Assembly (NCBI GenBank): GCA_016191285.1
Contig: JACPPA010000009.1
Span: forward strand, 1 to 64,000
Length of the DNA: 64,000 nt
DNA from: Gammaproteobacteria bacterium
GTDB taxonomy: Bacteria; Pseudomonadota; Gammaproteobacteria; Ga0077536
Direction of reading: 5' to 3'
Within the stretch, counting starts at the first letter, position 1. Each line of letters starts with the position of its first letter. The notes beneath the pieces were generated by a model, which did not search any database, was not told where the DNA came from, and saw only the letters and a program-made list of their open reading frames with translations. This document shows positions 46,711 through 53,855 of the stretch, piece after piece. Both the position numbers and the translations under genes were made by a program.

Positions 46711-46872
46711 TGCGGCCGAGCGCGGTTCATCGAAAGCGCCTCATAAACTGCCGCTATTGGAAGATCATTTGGAACCCAAGGTGTTACAAGCAGGGCGGCG
46801 CGAATTAGCCACCATTCGCGGCGCGGTTCGGATGGAAGACGATGATGAACGGGTGTTACCGGCGCGCCGCTT
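46707..46872 (+). pseudogene. second, truncated Sel1-gene 3' end
   Basis: In the plus frame the translation AAERGSSKAPHKLPLLEDHL and onward to RRFHT parallels the end of the intact Sel1 protein (AAERGSPKARHKLALLEDHL to RRFQT). Upstream of 46707 the match stops at the transposase fragment. The first 50 bases differ at many third codon positions, but from 46757 onward identity is very high. It has no start codon of its own and is non-functional. Confidence 0.8.
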
Positions 46873-46952
46873 TCATACTTGACGCCGAGAACGCGGCGCG
46901 GAGCCCCGTCGCGAGCAAGATCAAAACCCCGCCCACCATGCTGATGCGGCTC
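46757..46952. repeat. 196-bp direct repeat, copy 2
   Basis: Direct repeat of 45129-45324. It contains the truncated Sel1 3' end and the true 3' end of the intact EamA gene on the minus strand (stop at 46856). This is the original convergent gene junction; copy 1 carries the matching Sel1 gene but a broken EamA end. Confidence 0.9.
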
Positions 46953-47752
46953 GGCACTTCGCCGTGTACCCACCACGCCCAGAGTGGATTCAACACCGGC
47001 TCCAGTAGCAACAACAAAGCCCCTTCGAGCGCCGTCACGCGGCGCAGACCAAGCGCAATCAAAATGAATGAGCTGCCTAACTGGAGCACTCCCATATAGG
47101 ACACCAGCAGCCAATCCAAGGGTCGTGCCGAGCTTGGCACGCCGACAATCGGCAGCAAGACCAAGGCGAGGCCAATATTCGCGACGATTACCGCGGCGAT
47201 CGACCGCTGAAATCCGGTGTCCGGGATCCGCGCGAGCCCGCGCATCGTGAGCGTCGTAAACGCCCATGTCACCCCGCAAACTGCCGCGACGATACCGCCG
47301 AGTAACGGATTAGTCGCCGTTGCGCTCGGCGCCGCGGGATGGGTTAAGAGCAGCAACATGCCGCCGACCATCAGCACTACCAGTGCAACATCGCGCCGCG
47401 TCACTGGTTCTTTGAGCAACCAAGGTCCGAGCGCCAACAAATAAACGGGTGCGGTGTATTGCAGAAAGATCGCGGTTGCCGCGCTCGTTAGCTTGTTGCC
47501 GACCATGAACAGAATGGTGGTTACGGCATGGGCGAGAGCGGCCGGCACGAGTTTACGATCCCAGCATTGGCGACTAGGGCGCACTGCCGCAATCAGAAAT
47601 AAGGTGATAACGACTGCGCGCCAGCCGGCGAGTTCGAACGCTGACAAATGGGCGGCCTTGATAACCGTCGATCCGGTCGAAAGCAGCAGTGCGCCGGCTA
47701 GGATTTGGAGGTAGGCAAGGGCTTGAGGGTTCACGCGGCTGAATCCTAACAT
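46856..47752 (-). CDS. EamA/DMT-family permease
   Basis: A 298-residue permease with about ten hydrophobic helices and duplicated EamA domains (KLTSAATAIFLQYTAPVYLLALG in the first half; GVLQLGSSFILIALGLRRVTALEGALL in the second). The start at 47752 (MLGFSRVNPQALAYLQ) is chosen because the longer upstream frame would run into the divergent aminotransferase gene. The substrate is unknown. Its last 97 bases lie in the 196-bp duplication, and a broken copy of this end occurs at 45255-45324. Confidence 0.86.
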   Translation of the reverse strand: MLGFSRVNPQALAYLQILAGALLLSTGSTVIKAAHLSAFELAGWRAVVITLFLIAAVRPSRQCWDRKLVPAALAHAVTTILFMVGNKLTSAATAIFLQYTAPVYLLALGPWLLKEPVTRRDVALVVLMVGGMLLLLTHPAAPSATATNPLLGGIVAAVCGVTWAFTTLTMRGLARIPDTGFQRSIAAVIVANIGLALVLLPIVGVPSSARPLDWLLVSYMGVLQLGSSFILIALGLRRVTALEGALLLLLEPVLNPLWAWWVHGEVPSRISMVGGVLILLATGLRAAFSASSMKAARR

Positions 47753-47861
47753 GTGGGCTCGGACGTGAGGCGCGACCCGCTGGGCGAGGATCGGATTCGC
47801 CGCTAGAATGAAATTCAATGATGACACCGCATCGAGTAACCGAGACCGAAGGAGGGAGCAA

Positions 47862-49253
47862 GTGAGCTTACAACCTGGTTCGATCCAAGCGCGGGATGCA
47901 GCAGCCGTTCTGCATCCGATGGTGAATCTCGGCGCAATCGAAGACAAGGGCGCGCTGATGATCGCCCGCGCACAGGGCGTGTACGTCTGGGATGCCGCAG
48001 GCAAGCAATACCTCGAAGGGCTTGGCGGCTTGTGGTCGACGTCTCTCGGCTATGGCAATGAAGAGCTGGCGCAGGCCGCGTACGACCAAATCAAAACGCT
48101 GTCATTCAGCCATATGTTTAACGGTAAAAGTCATGAGCCAGGCATGTTGCTCGCCGAAAAGCTGAAAGCACTAGTGCCGATGGAGGCGTCGAAAGTTTTT
48201 TTTGGCCTATCGGGTTCCGATGCGAACGACACTCAAGTGAAATTGATCTGGTTCCACAATAACGCACTCGGCCGGCCACGGAAGAAAAAGATTATTGGCC
48301 GCATGAAGGGCTATCACGGAATAACCTTGGCCTCGGGCAGTCTGACGGGCTTGCCGCCCATGCATAATCAATGGGACTTACCGCTCGACGGGCGTTTCAT
48401 CCATACCGATTGCCCGCACCATTATCGGTTCGCGGAGAAGGGTGAGTCCGAAGAAGACTACGCCTCGCGCCTCGCGCACAGCCTCGAGCAATTGATTCTT
48501 AAAGAAGGACCCGACACGGTCGCCGCCTTCATCGCCGAGCCGGTCATGGCGGCGGGTGGCGTGCTAGTGCCGCCGCGCACGTATTTCGAAAAAGTTCAGA
48601 GCGTGCTTGCGAAATACGAGATATTGTTTGTCGCCGACGAAGTGGTGTGTGGGTTTGGTCGCACGGGCAAGCCATGGGGCTCGCAAACCTTGAATATCAA
48701 ACCCGATACGATGACGCTCGCCAAGGCGCTGACGTCGTCGTATCAACCGTTATCGGCGGTGATTATTCCGGAGAAAATGTACGCGCCGATCCTGGAGGCC
48801 AGTCGCAAACTCGGCACCTTCGGCCACGGCTATACCTACAGCGGTCATCCGGTGTGTACCGCGGTAGGCCTGAAAACCTTGGAGATCTATGCGCGCGATC
48901 GGTTGTTCGAACGCGCCGCGCAGTTGTCGCCCAAGTTCCAAGCGCGCTTACGATCCTTTGCGGATCATCCGCTGGTCGGCGAGACGCGTGGCATCGGATT
49001 GATTGGCGCGGTCGAATTTGTGTCAAACAAGGCGAATAAAGCGGGTTTCACGCCGCCGGGATCGATCGGCACTTATTGTTTCGAACGCTGCCACGTGCAT
49101 GGGCTTATCCCGCGCAATGTCGGTGATGGTATCGCTTTTTGTCCGCCGTTGATTATCACCGAGGCGCAGATCGATGAGATGTTCGATAAGTTCACGTTAG
49201 CCCTCGATGAAACCCTGGATTACGTGACGCGCGAGGGCTTGCTCGCCGCTTAA
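47862..49253 (+). CDS. class III (omega) aminotransferase
   Basis: A 463-residue PLP enzyme. The GTG at 47862 follows a strong AAGGAGGGAG site, so the extra 18 residues from an ATG at 47808 are unlikely. Motifs: GLGGLWSTSLGYGNEEL, FFGLSGSDANDTQVKL, ADEVVCGFGRTG (PLP-binding Asp) and the Schiff-base Lys in TLAKALTSSYQPLSAV. These match omega-amine:pyruvate or putrescine-type aminotransferases (SpuC-like). Together with the GlnA-like and GGT-like genes upstream it may act in amine catabolism. Confidence 0.92.
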   Translation: MSLQPGSIQARDAAAVLHPMVNLGAIEDKGALMIARAQGVYVWDAAGKQYLEGLGGLWSTSLGYGNEELAQAAYDQIKTLSFSHMFNGKSHEPGMLLAEKLKALVPMEASKVFFGLSGSDANDTQVKLIWFHNNALGRPRKKKIIGRMKGYHGITLASGSLTGLPPMHNQWDLPLDGRFIHTDCPHHYRFAEKGESEEDYASRLAHSLEQLILKEGPDTVAAFIAEPVMAAGGVLVPPRTYFEKVQSVLAKYEILFVADEVVCGFGRTGKPWGSQTLNIKPDTMTLAKALTSSYQPLSAVIIPEKMYAPILEASRKLGTFGHGYTYSGHPVCTAVGLKTLEIYARDRLFERAAQLSPKFQARLRSFADHPLVGETRGIGLIGAVEFVSNKANKAGFTPPGSIGTYCFERCHVHGLIPRNVGDGIAFCPPLIITEAQIDEMFDKFTLALDETLDYVTREGLLAA

Positions 49254-49264
49254 GTTCGTCGGCA

Positions 49265-50068
49265 TTGACCCGCTATCCGCATCTCGTCGTTGACGGACGC
49301 GCCGTCGAGTATCGTCGTGTTGCTGGCGACGCGGCGCTTCCGATCTTGGTCTTGCTCCACGAGGGCTTAGGTTGCGTCGCGCTGTGGCGGGATTTCCCAG
49401 AGCGACTAGCCGCGATCTCCGGCTGCGCGGTATTCGTCTATTCGCGATTCGGCTACGGCGGATCGGCTGGCGAACCGACGCCGTGGCCGCTCGACTACAT
49501 GCAGCGCCATGGACGCGCTATGCTACCTGCGGTGTTGGACGCTGCCGGGATTGGCCCGTGTATTTTGATCGGCCATAGCGATGGCGCGTCGATCGCCTTG
49601 GTGAACGCCGGCGCGGTTCGCGATCCGCGAGTGCAGGGTGTCATAGCGATGGCGCCGCACGTCTTCACCGAAGCGCACGGGCTCGACAGCATTCGCGCCG
49701 CGCGCAGCGCTTTTACCGAGGGCGATCTCAGGGCGCGATTGGCGAAGTACCATGGCGCGAATGTGGCATGTGCTTTCCTTGGCTGGTGCGATTCGTGGCT
49801 GCATCCAAATTTTGAATTCTGGAACATCGAAGAATATCTCGAGAGCATTCAGGTCCCGGTCATGTTGATTCAAGGGGCGGATGATCAATACGGGACACGC
49901 GAACAGTTGTACCGAATCGAGCGGCGGGTAACCGCTCCCGTCGAGTCCCATTTATTGACGGCGTGTCAGCACGCACCCCACTTCGAGCAGGGTGCGCAGA
50001 CCTTGGAGTTGATGCGGGAATTTATCGCGCGACACACTACGCCGCAGGGCCGCGAACCACCCGGATAG
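49265..50068 (+). CDS. alpha/beta-hydrolase
   Basis: A 267-residue alpha/beta-hydrolase without signal peptide. The nucleophile elbow is GHSDGAS (Ser about 100), the oxyanion region LLHEGLGCVALWRDFP, the acid in IQGADDQYGT and the His in CQHAPHFEQ. The frame opens with TTG at 49265, 11 bases after the aminotransferase stop. The substrate is unknown; esters, lactones or C-C bonds are possible. Its stop codon lies inside a strong hairpin. Confidence 0.88.
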   Translation: MTRYPHLVVDGRAVEYRRVAGDAALPILVLLHEGLGCVALWRDFPERLAAISGCAVFVYSRFGYGGSAGEPTPWPLDYMQRHGRAMLPAVLDAAGIGPCILIGHSDGASIALVNAGAVRDPRVQGVIAMAPHVFTEAHGLDSIRAARSAFTEGDLRARLAKYHGANVACAFLGWCDSWLHPNFEFWNIEEYLESIQVPVMLIQGADDQYGTREQLYRIERRVTAPVESHLLTACQHAPHFEQGAQTLELMREFIARHTTPQGREPPG

Positions 50069-50086
50069 CAAGATTGCTATCCGGGT
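50059..50086. terminator. hairpin overlapping the hydrolase stop codon
   Basis: ACCCGGATAGCA (50059-50070) pairs perfectly with TGCTATCCGGGT (50075-50086) around a 4-base loop. The hydrolase TAG stop is inside the left arm. There is no T run after it, so it is a likely but not classical terminator. Confidence 0.65.
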
Positions 50087-50425
50087 AAAACTGCCCGACC
50101 TTATGTTTTTCGGACCAGCGTATTGGGAACCGACGGCATCGCGCCATTCGGTCTGTTCAGGCTACTGTGGTGGTGGCGGACTTCCAAGCACCAACTACGT
50201 GATGTAGTACCGGTTTTAGCGATGTCACTTCGCCGTCGAGCAACATAGCGCCCGTAACTGTCTTCGAGGCCCAAGGCGGTTGTCGGGTATGCGCTCCGCT
50301 CTTCCTCGCCGGCCATCCCTGACCGGCTCGGCGCTGTTTCGCGCTCGGCGCTATCCCTGCGCCGAGCGCTCCACAAGCTGCTACGCGCACACCCGACAAC
50401 CGCCTCGCAACCGCTGAATCACCAT
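50087..50425. other. gene-free region between convergent genes
   Basis: About 340 bases between the alpha/beta-hydrolase (plus) and the monooxygenase (minus) 3' ends. It holds the 131-bp inverted-repeat element at 50274-50404. No gene is supported; the small frames here lie in the repeat and lack ribosome-binding sites. Confidence 0.6.
50274..50404. mobile_element. inverted-repeat element, family A copy 1
   Basis: AGGCGGTTGTCGGGTATGCGC (50274-50294) and its inverted copy (50384-50404) match at 20 of 21 positions. The interior contains an 11-bp perfect hairpin GCGCTCGGCGC / GCGCCGAGCGC (50339-50367 region) and a GCCGG/CCGGC hairpin. A shorter relative occurs at 57945-58002. It looks like a non-autonomous multi-hairpin repeat family. 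Confidence 0.75.
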
Positions 50426-51880
50426 TTAGCTGAGCTCATATTGTTCCGCCTCGAACTTTCGCGTCCGCCACCAGTATTCGACCGTATACCCAGGCCACAT
50501 AGTGTAACTATTGCCATCCGCGCTTAAGTACCAACTCTTGCAGCCCGACAGCCACGTGGTCCCGCGTAAGCGTTGTTGGATTTCGGTCGAGAATTGTTGT
50601 TGAACCGCCGGCTTCAAGGCCGCGCATTGTCGACCTTCGCGCGTTAAGCGTTTTAAACATTCGATGACGTAATGCCCCTGAGCTTCGATCATGAAGATGA
50701 TCGAATTGTGGCCGAGCCCGGTGTTGGGGCCGACCAGCAGAAACAGATTCGGAAACTCGGCCAGCGTGATACCTAAGTAGGTACTCGCACCGGTCCGCCA
50801 GACTTCCGAGAGCTCGCGATTATCGGCACTGTAGATGCGCATCGGCGTTAGGAATTCAGTCGCGCGGAATCCGGTGCCGTAAATAATTGCGTCGACCGTG
50901 ATTTCGCGGCCCGCTTGGGTACGCACCCCAGTTGGCGTGATCTCCATGATGGCATCGGTGACGACTTCAACATTAGACCGGTTCAGACTCGGGTAATAAT
51001 CATCCGAGATCAACGCACGCTTACACCCAATGCGATAATTCGGCGCGAGTTTCTCGCGCAATGCCGCGTCGGCAATCTGCTTTTTGAGAAACCACCGGCC
51101 GACGCCTTCAAAAAATCGCCGTGTGCGCCCATCGTTCAACACCGCGACACCAAAATGCTCAAGTCGCCAATACAATAATTTCCGGTGCAGCCACAGCCAC
51201 GGCCTACACCATCGAAAAAGCGCTTTCTCCCAACCGCGATAAGCACGGTCCATCCGCGGCAAGACCCACGGCGGCGTACGTTGAAAAAGCGTGAGCTCTG
51301 CGACCTGCTTCGCGATGTTCGGCACGATTTGGATTGCGCTCGCACCGGTGCCGATTACGGCGACCCGCTTACCCGCCAGCGCATAGTCGTGATCCCAGTG
51401 ACTCGAATGGAACGACTTGCCGGTAAATGTTTCGCGCCCGACGATGTTCGGGAGATCGGGTTTGTTTAACGGCCCGGTGCCACTTACTACCACGTGGAAA
51501 TGTTCCTCGGCGCCAGCACGCGTGCGCAGACTCCACATTTTCGTGGCGCCGTGGAAGCGGAGCTCGGTGATTTCGGTATTGAATCGAATCTGCGATCGCA
51601 AGCCGTATTTGTCCACACAATGCTGCAAATACCGTGCGATCTCGCGCCATGGCGAGAACGCGCGCGACCAGTTGGGATTCATTTCGAACGAATAAGAGTA
51701 GAGATGCGACGGCACATCGCAAGCGCAACCCGGGTACGTGTTGTCACGCCAAGTCCCGCCCAAATCCGCCGCGCGTTCGAACACGGTGACATTTGAATAG
51801 CCCGCGGCCTTGAGTTTGATCGCCATGCAAATGCCGGAGAATCCGGCGCCGATAACGGCGATTCGAAAGGGCGAGTTCAT
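50426..51880 (-). CDS. flavin-containing monooxygenase, Baeyer-Villiger type
   Basis: A 484-residue FAD/NADPH enzyme. FAD-binding GAGFSGI (about 11-17), GGTWRDNTYPGCACDVPSH, the Baeyer-Villiger fingerprint FTGKSFHSSHWD (FxGxxxHxxxW plus Asp), and NADPH-binding GTGASAIQI. Such enzymes insert oxygen beside ketones, forming esters or lactones, including in steroid and cycloalkanone breakdown. It overlaps the upstream quinone-reductase gene by 4 bases (ATGA), so they are co-translated. The alpha/beta-hydrolase gene on the opposite side could hydrolyse a product. Confidence 0.92.
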   Translation of the reverse strand: MNSPFRIAVIGAGFSGICMAIKLKAAGYSNVTVFERAADLGGTWRDNTYPGCACDVPSHLYSYSFEMNPNWSRAFSPWREIARYLQHCVDKYGLRSQIRFNTEITELRFHGATKMWSLRTRAGAEEHFHVVVSGTGPLNKPDLPNIVGRETFTGKSFHSSHWDHDYALAGKRVAVIGTGASAIQIVPNIAKQVAELTLFQRTPPWVLPRMDRAYRGWEKALFRWCRPWLWLHRKLLYWRLEHFGVAVLNDGRTRRFFEGVGRWFLKKQIADAALREKLAPNYRIGCKRALISDDYYPSLNRSNVEVVTDAIMEITPTGVRTQAGREITVDAIIYGTGFRATEFLTPMRIYSADNRELSEVWRTGASTYLGITLAEFPNLFLLVGPNTGLGHNSIIFMIEAQGHYVIECLKRLTREGRQCAALKPAVQQQFSTEIQQRLRGTTWLSGCKSWYLSADGNSYTMWPGYTVEYWWRTRKFEAEQYELS

Positions 51881-52857
51881 GCGAGATCGATTACCACATT
51901 GCCCAGCAGCGTGCCGCTTTCGACCGCTTCATGGGCCGCCACGGTCTCGGCCAGTGGGAAGCGCGCGGCAATATTGTGCCGAAGTCTCCCGGCGCGCAGC
52001 AGCTCACCGAGTTCACGTTCCGCGTGTGCGCGATCGCTTGGGGCTAGGTGGTACACCATAAAGAAGCGATAACGAATGTTTTTTATGATCGACGGTGCAA
52101 ATGGCACGGAGATGTCTGGTTTACTCGAGCCGTAAACGACAATGTCGCCCTCGGGTTTTAAGACCGTATGATCCAAGATGATGTTCGTACTCAAGTCGAC
52201 TTCGAGCACGCGGTCTACGCCCTTGCACAGCGCCTGGATGCGCGCTGGGACATCTTCAGTGCGGTAATTAATGATCTCGTCAGCACCGGCCGCGCGCGCG
52301 AGATCGGCTTTGGCTGGACCGCTGATAGTGGTAATAACCTTGGCGGCCCCGTAATGCTTCGCCAATTGGATTGCATAGTGCCCGACCGCGCCCGCGCCGC
52401 CCGGGACTAATACGTTTTTGCCGCGCACCCCGCCATCCATTAGCACCGCATGCAACGCGGTCAGGGCCGGGATCCCTAAACAGGCGCCGGCGGCGAAATC
52501 GACCGCGTCGGGCAAGGTCACCGCTTGCGCCGTGGGCAGCACGATGAACTCCGCCGCGGTTCCGTCCGCCCGACCCCAACAACCATTCCAGATCCAAACC
52601 CGCTCGCCTAGACGCGCTGGCGCGACTCCACTGCCGATTTCATCGATGACACCAGCGCCGTCGCTGTGCGGCACCAAGCGTGGAAAGGGCAGTACCTTAC
52701 TTCGCATGCCAGAGCGGGTTTTGACATCGGACGGATTTACGCCAGAAGTTATCAGGCGTACGCGAACTTCGCCGGGTCCGGGTCGTGGGGTCGGTAATTC
52801 AACGGCCTGTAATACCTCGCGGGCGGGTCCGACTTGGGTGTAGCTAATGGCACGCAT
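51877..52857 (-). CDS. NADPH:quinone reductase-like MDR oxidoreductase
   Basis: A 326-residue medium-chain dehydrogenase/reductase lacking the zinc cysteines, as in quinone oxidoreductases. Visible: SGVNPSDVKTRSGM near the N-terminus, nucleotide-binding VPGGAGAVGHYAIQLAKHYGA and a C-terminal LGNVVIDLA. It reduces quinones or enones with NADPH. It is the first gene of a two-gene minus-strand operon with the monooxygenase. Confidence 0.9.
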   Translation of the reverse strand: MRAISYTQVGPAREVLQAVELPTPRPGPGEVRVRLITSGVNPSDVKTRSGMRSKVLPFPRLVPHSDGAGVIDEIGSGVAPARLGERVWIWNGCWGRADGTAAEFIVLPTAQAVTLPDAVDFAAGACLGIPALTALHAVLMDGGVRGKNVLVPGGAGAVGHYAIQLAKHYGAAKVITTISGPAKADLARAAGADEIINYRTEDVPARIQALCKGVDRVLEVDLSTNIILDHTVLKPEGDIVVYGSSKPDISVPFAPSIIKNIRYRFFMVYHLAPSDRAHAERELGELLRAGRLRHNIAARFPLAETVAAHEAVESGTLLGNVVIDLA

Positions 52858-52955
52858 GTGAACTCTCTCTTTAATTTAGTGGTAAACAGTTCGCGGTGGC
52901 GGACAAGCGATATGAGGCGTAGCAGGTCCAATGCGCATCGCTGACCTGTCGGGAG

Positions 52956-53053
52956 CGGTAGGTAAGCGAGTTAAAAACCGTCGGCCGCAGGGACGCGGCC
53001 GTCGAGCGTCCAGGGATGGATTTACAGCGTGTTTTCAACTCGCTTGCCTACCG
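52956..53053. mobile_element. 98-bp inverted-repeat element, family B
   Basis: CGGTAGGTAAGCGAGTTAAA (52956 onward, 23 bases) and 53031-53053 are inverted repeats with 21 of 23 matches. Between them lies a CGGCCGC/GCGGCCG hairpin (around 52983-53002) and a CCAGGGATGGATTTACAGCG core. Similar cores occur in MITE-like repeats of marine gammaproteobacteria, by my recollection. It sits between the reductase promoter and the 3' end of alkA. Confidence 0.7.
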
Positions 53054-53092
53054 ATCGAGTGCACCGGGGCGTAATCGAATTCGCATCGTCGC

Positions 53093-53719
53093 TTATTCTG
53101 TCGGCCCATTGTTCGCAATTTTCCACATGTAAAGCGCCAGAAACGAACGATGTGGTGCAAACAGTTCGGCGGCGCTGGTGACCGTGTGGTGCGCATGGTC
53201 ACGCACAAACCCTTCGAAAGTTTTGCGCACCGCTAAATCGCCCAGCGGCCAAATATCCGTTTCGTGAAAGTAGAACATTGACACCATGTCGGCGGTCCAG
53301 GGGCCGATCCCCCACAGCGCGGTCAACGCTTCACTGCGCGCCGCGGGGTCGAGACGTTCTAATTGGCGTGCATCGAGTCGTCCGTCGCGTTCGGCACGCC
53401 GCAGGGCGATTAGGGCTTTTACTTTGTTGTTGGATAGCCCGCATTCGCGTAATTGAATGGCACTACGTTCGACACAAAATTCGAGCACCCGCGGTGCGTG
53501 CGCCGCGGCAGCCTCAACCCGCGTCCAGATCGAGCGCGCGGCGAGCGTTGAAAGTTGTTGTCCGACCACAATCCGCGCGAGATGCACGCCCAAATCGCGA
53601 GTTTTTCGCCGTTGGTAACCGAGCGGACCGAGCGTCGTCATCGCCTCCGCCAGCGGACGCGAAAATTGGTGCGCAATGGCGATGAATTCGCGGTGGCGCT
53701 CGACGGTGAGTTGGCGCAT
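53093..53719 (-). CDS. alkA: DNA-3-methyladenine glycosylase II (AlkA-like)
   Basis: A 208-residue HhH-GPD base-excision enzyme. The helix-hairpin-helix is LWGIGPWTADMVSMF and the catalytic Asp is in WPLGDLAVRKTF, 15-20 residues later. ARIVVGQQLSTLAARSIW is the usual AlkA substrate region. It lacks the N-terminal domain of E. coli AlkA, like the short bacterial version, and should remove alkylated purines. Encoded alone. Confidence 0.9.
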   Translation of the reverse strand: MRQLTVERHREFIAIAHQFSRPLAEAMTTLGPLGYQRRKTRDLGVHLARIVVGQQLSTLAARSIWTRVEAAAAHAPRVLEFCVERSAIQLRECGLSNNKVKALIALRRAERDGRLDARQLERLDPAARSEALTALWGIGPWTADMVSMFYFHETDIWPLGDLAVRKTFEGFVRDHAHHTVTSAAELFAPHRSFLALYMWKIANNGPTE

Positions 53720-53855
53720 CGAGGAATTTGGCTCGAGTAATGAACGCCGATAATAGCAGGCGCCCGGGCGAGTGCTAACTGGCGGCCAAAGCCGGTAGAA
53801 TAGCGCTGAACCCCGCCGTTCGGTGGGCAGGTCTTAAGCGAGAGGAGTCGACGAC

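Noticed and set aside
46473-47279. 268-codon minus-strand frame across the duplication and EamA gene
   Set aside because: It is an out-of-frame shadow of the EamA permease and the IS91 fragment; the residues are Arg-rich without domain signals.
50087-50425. Small minus-strand frames of 80-91 codons between the hydrolase and monooxygenase genes
   Set aside because: They are encoded mainly by the family A repeat and have no ribosome-binding site or domain.
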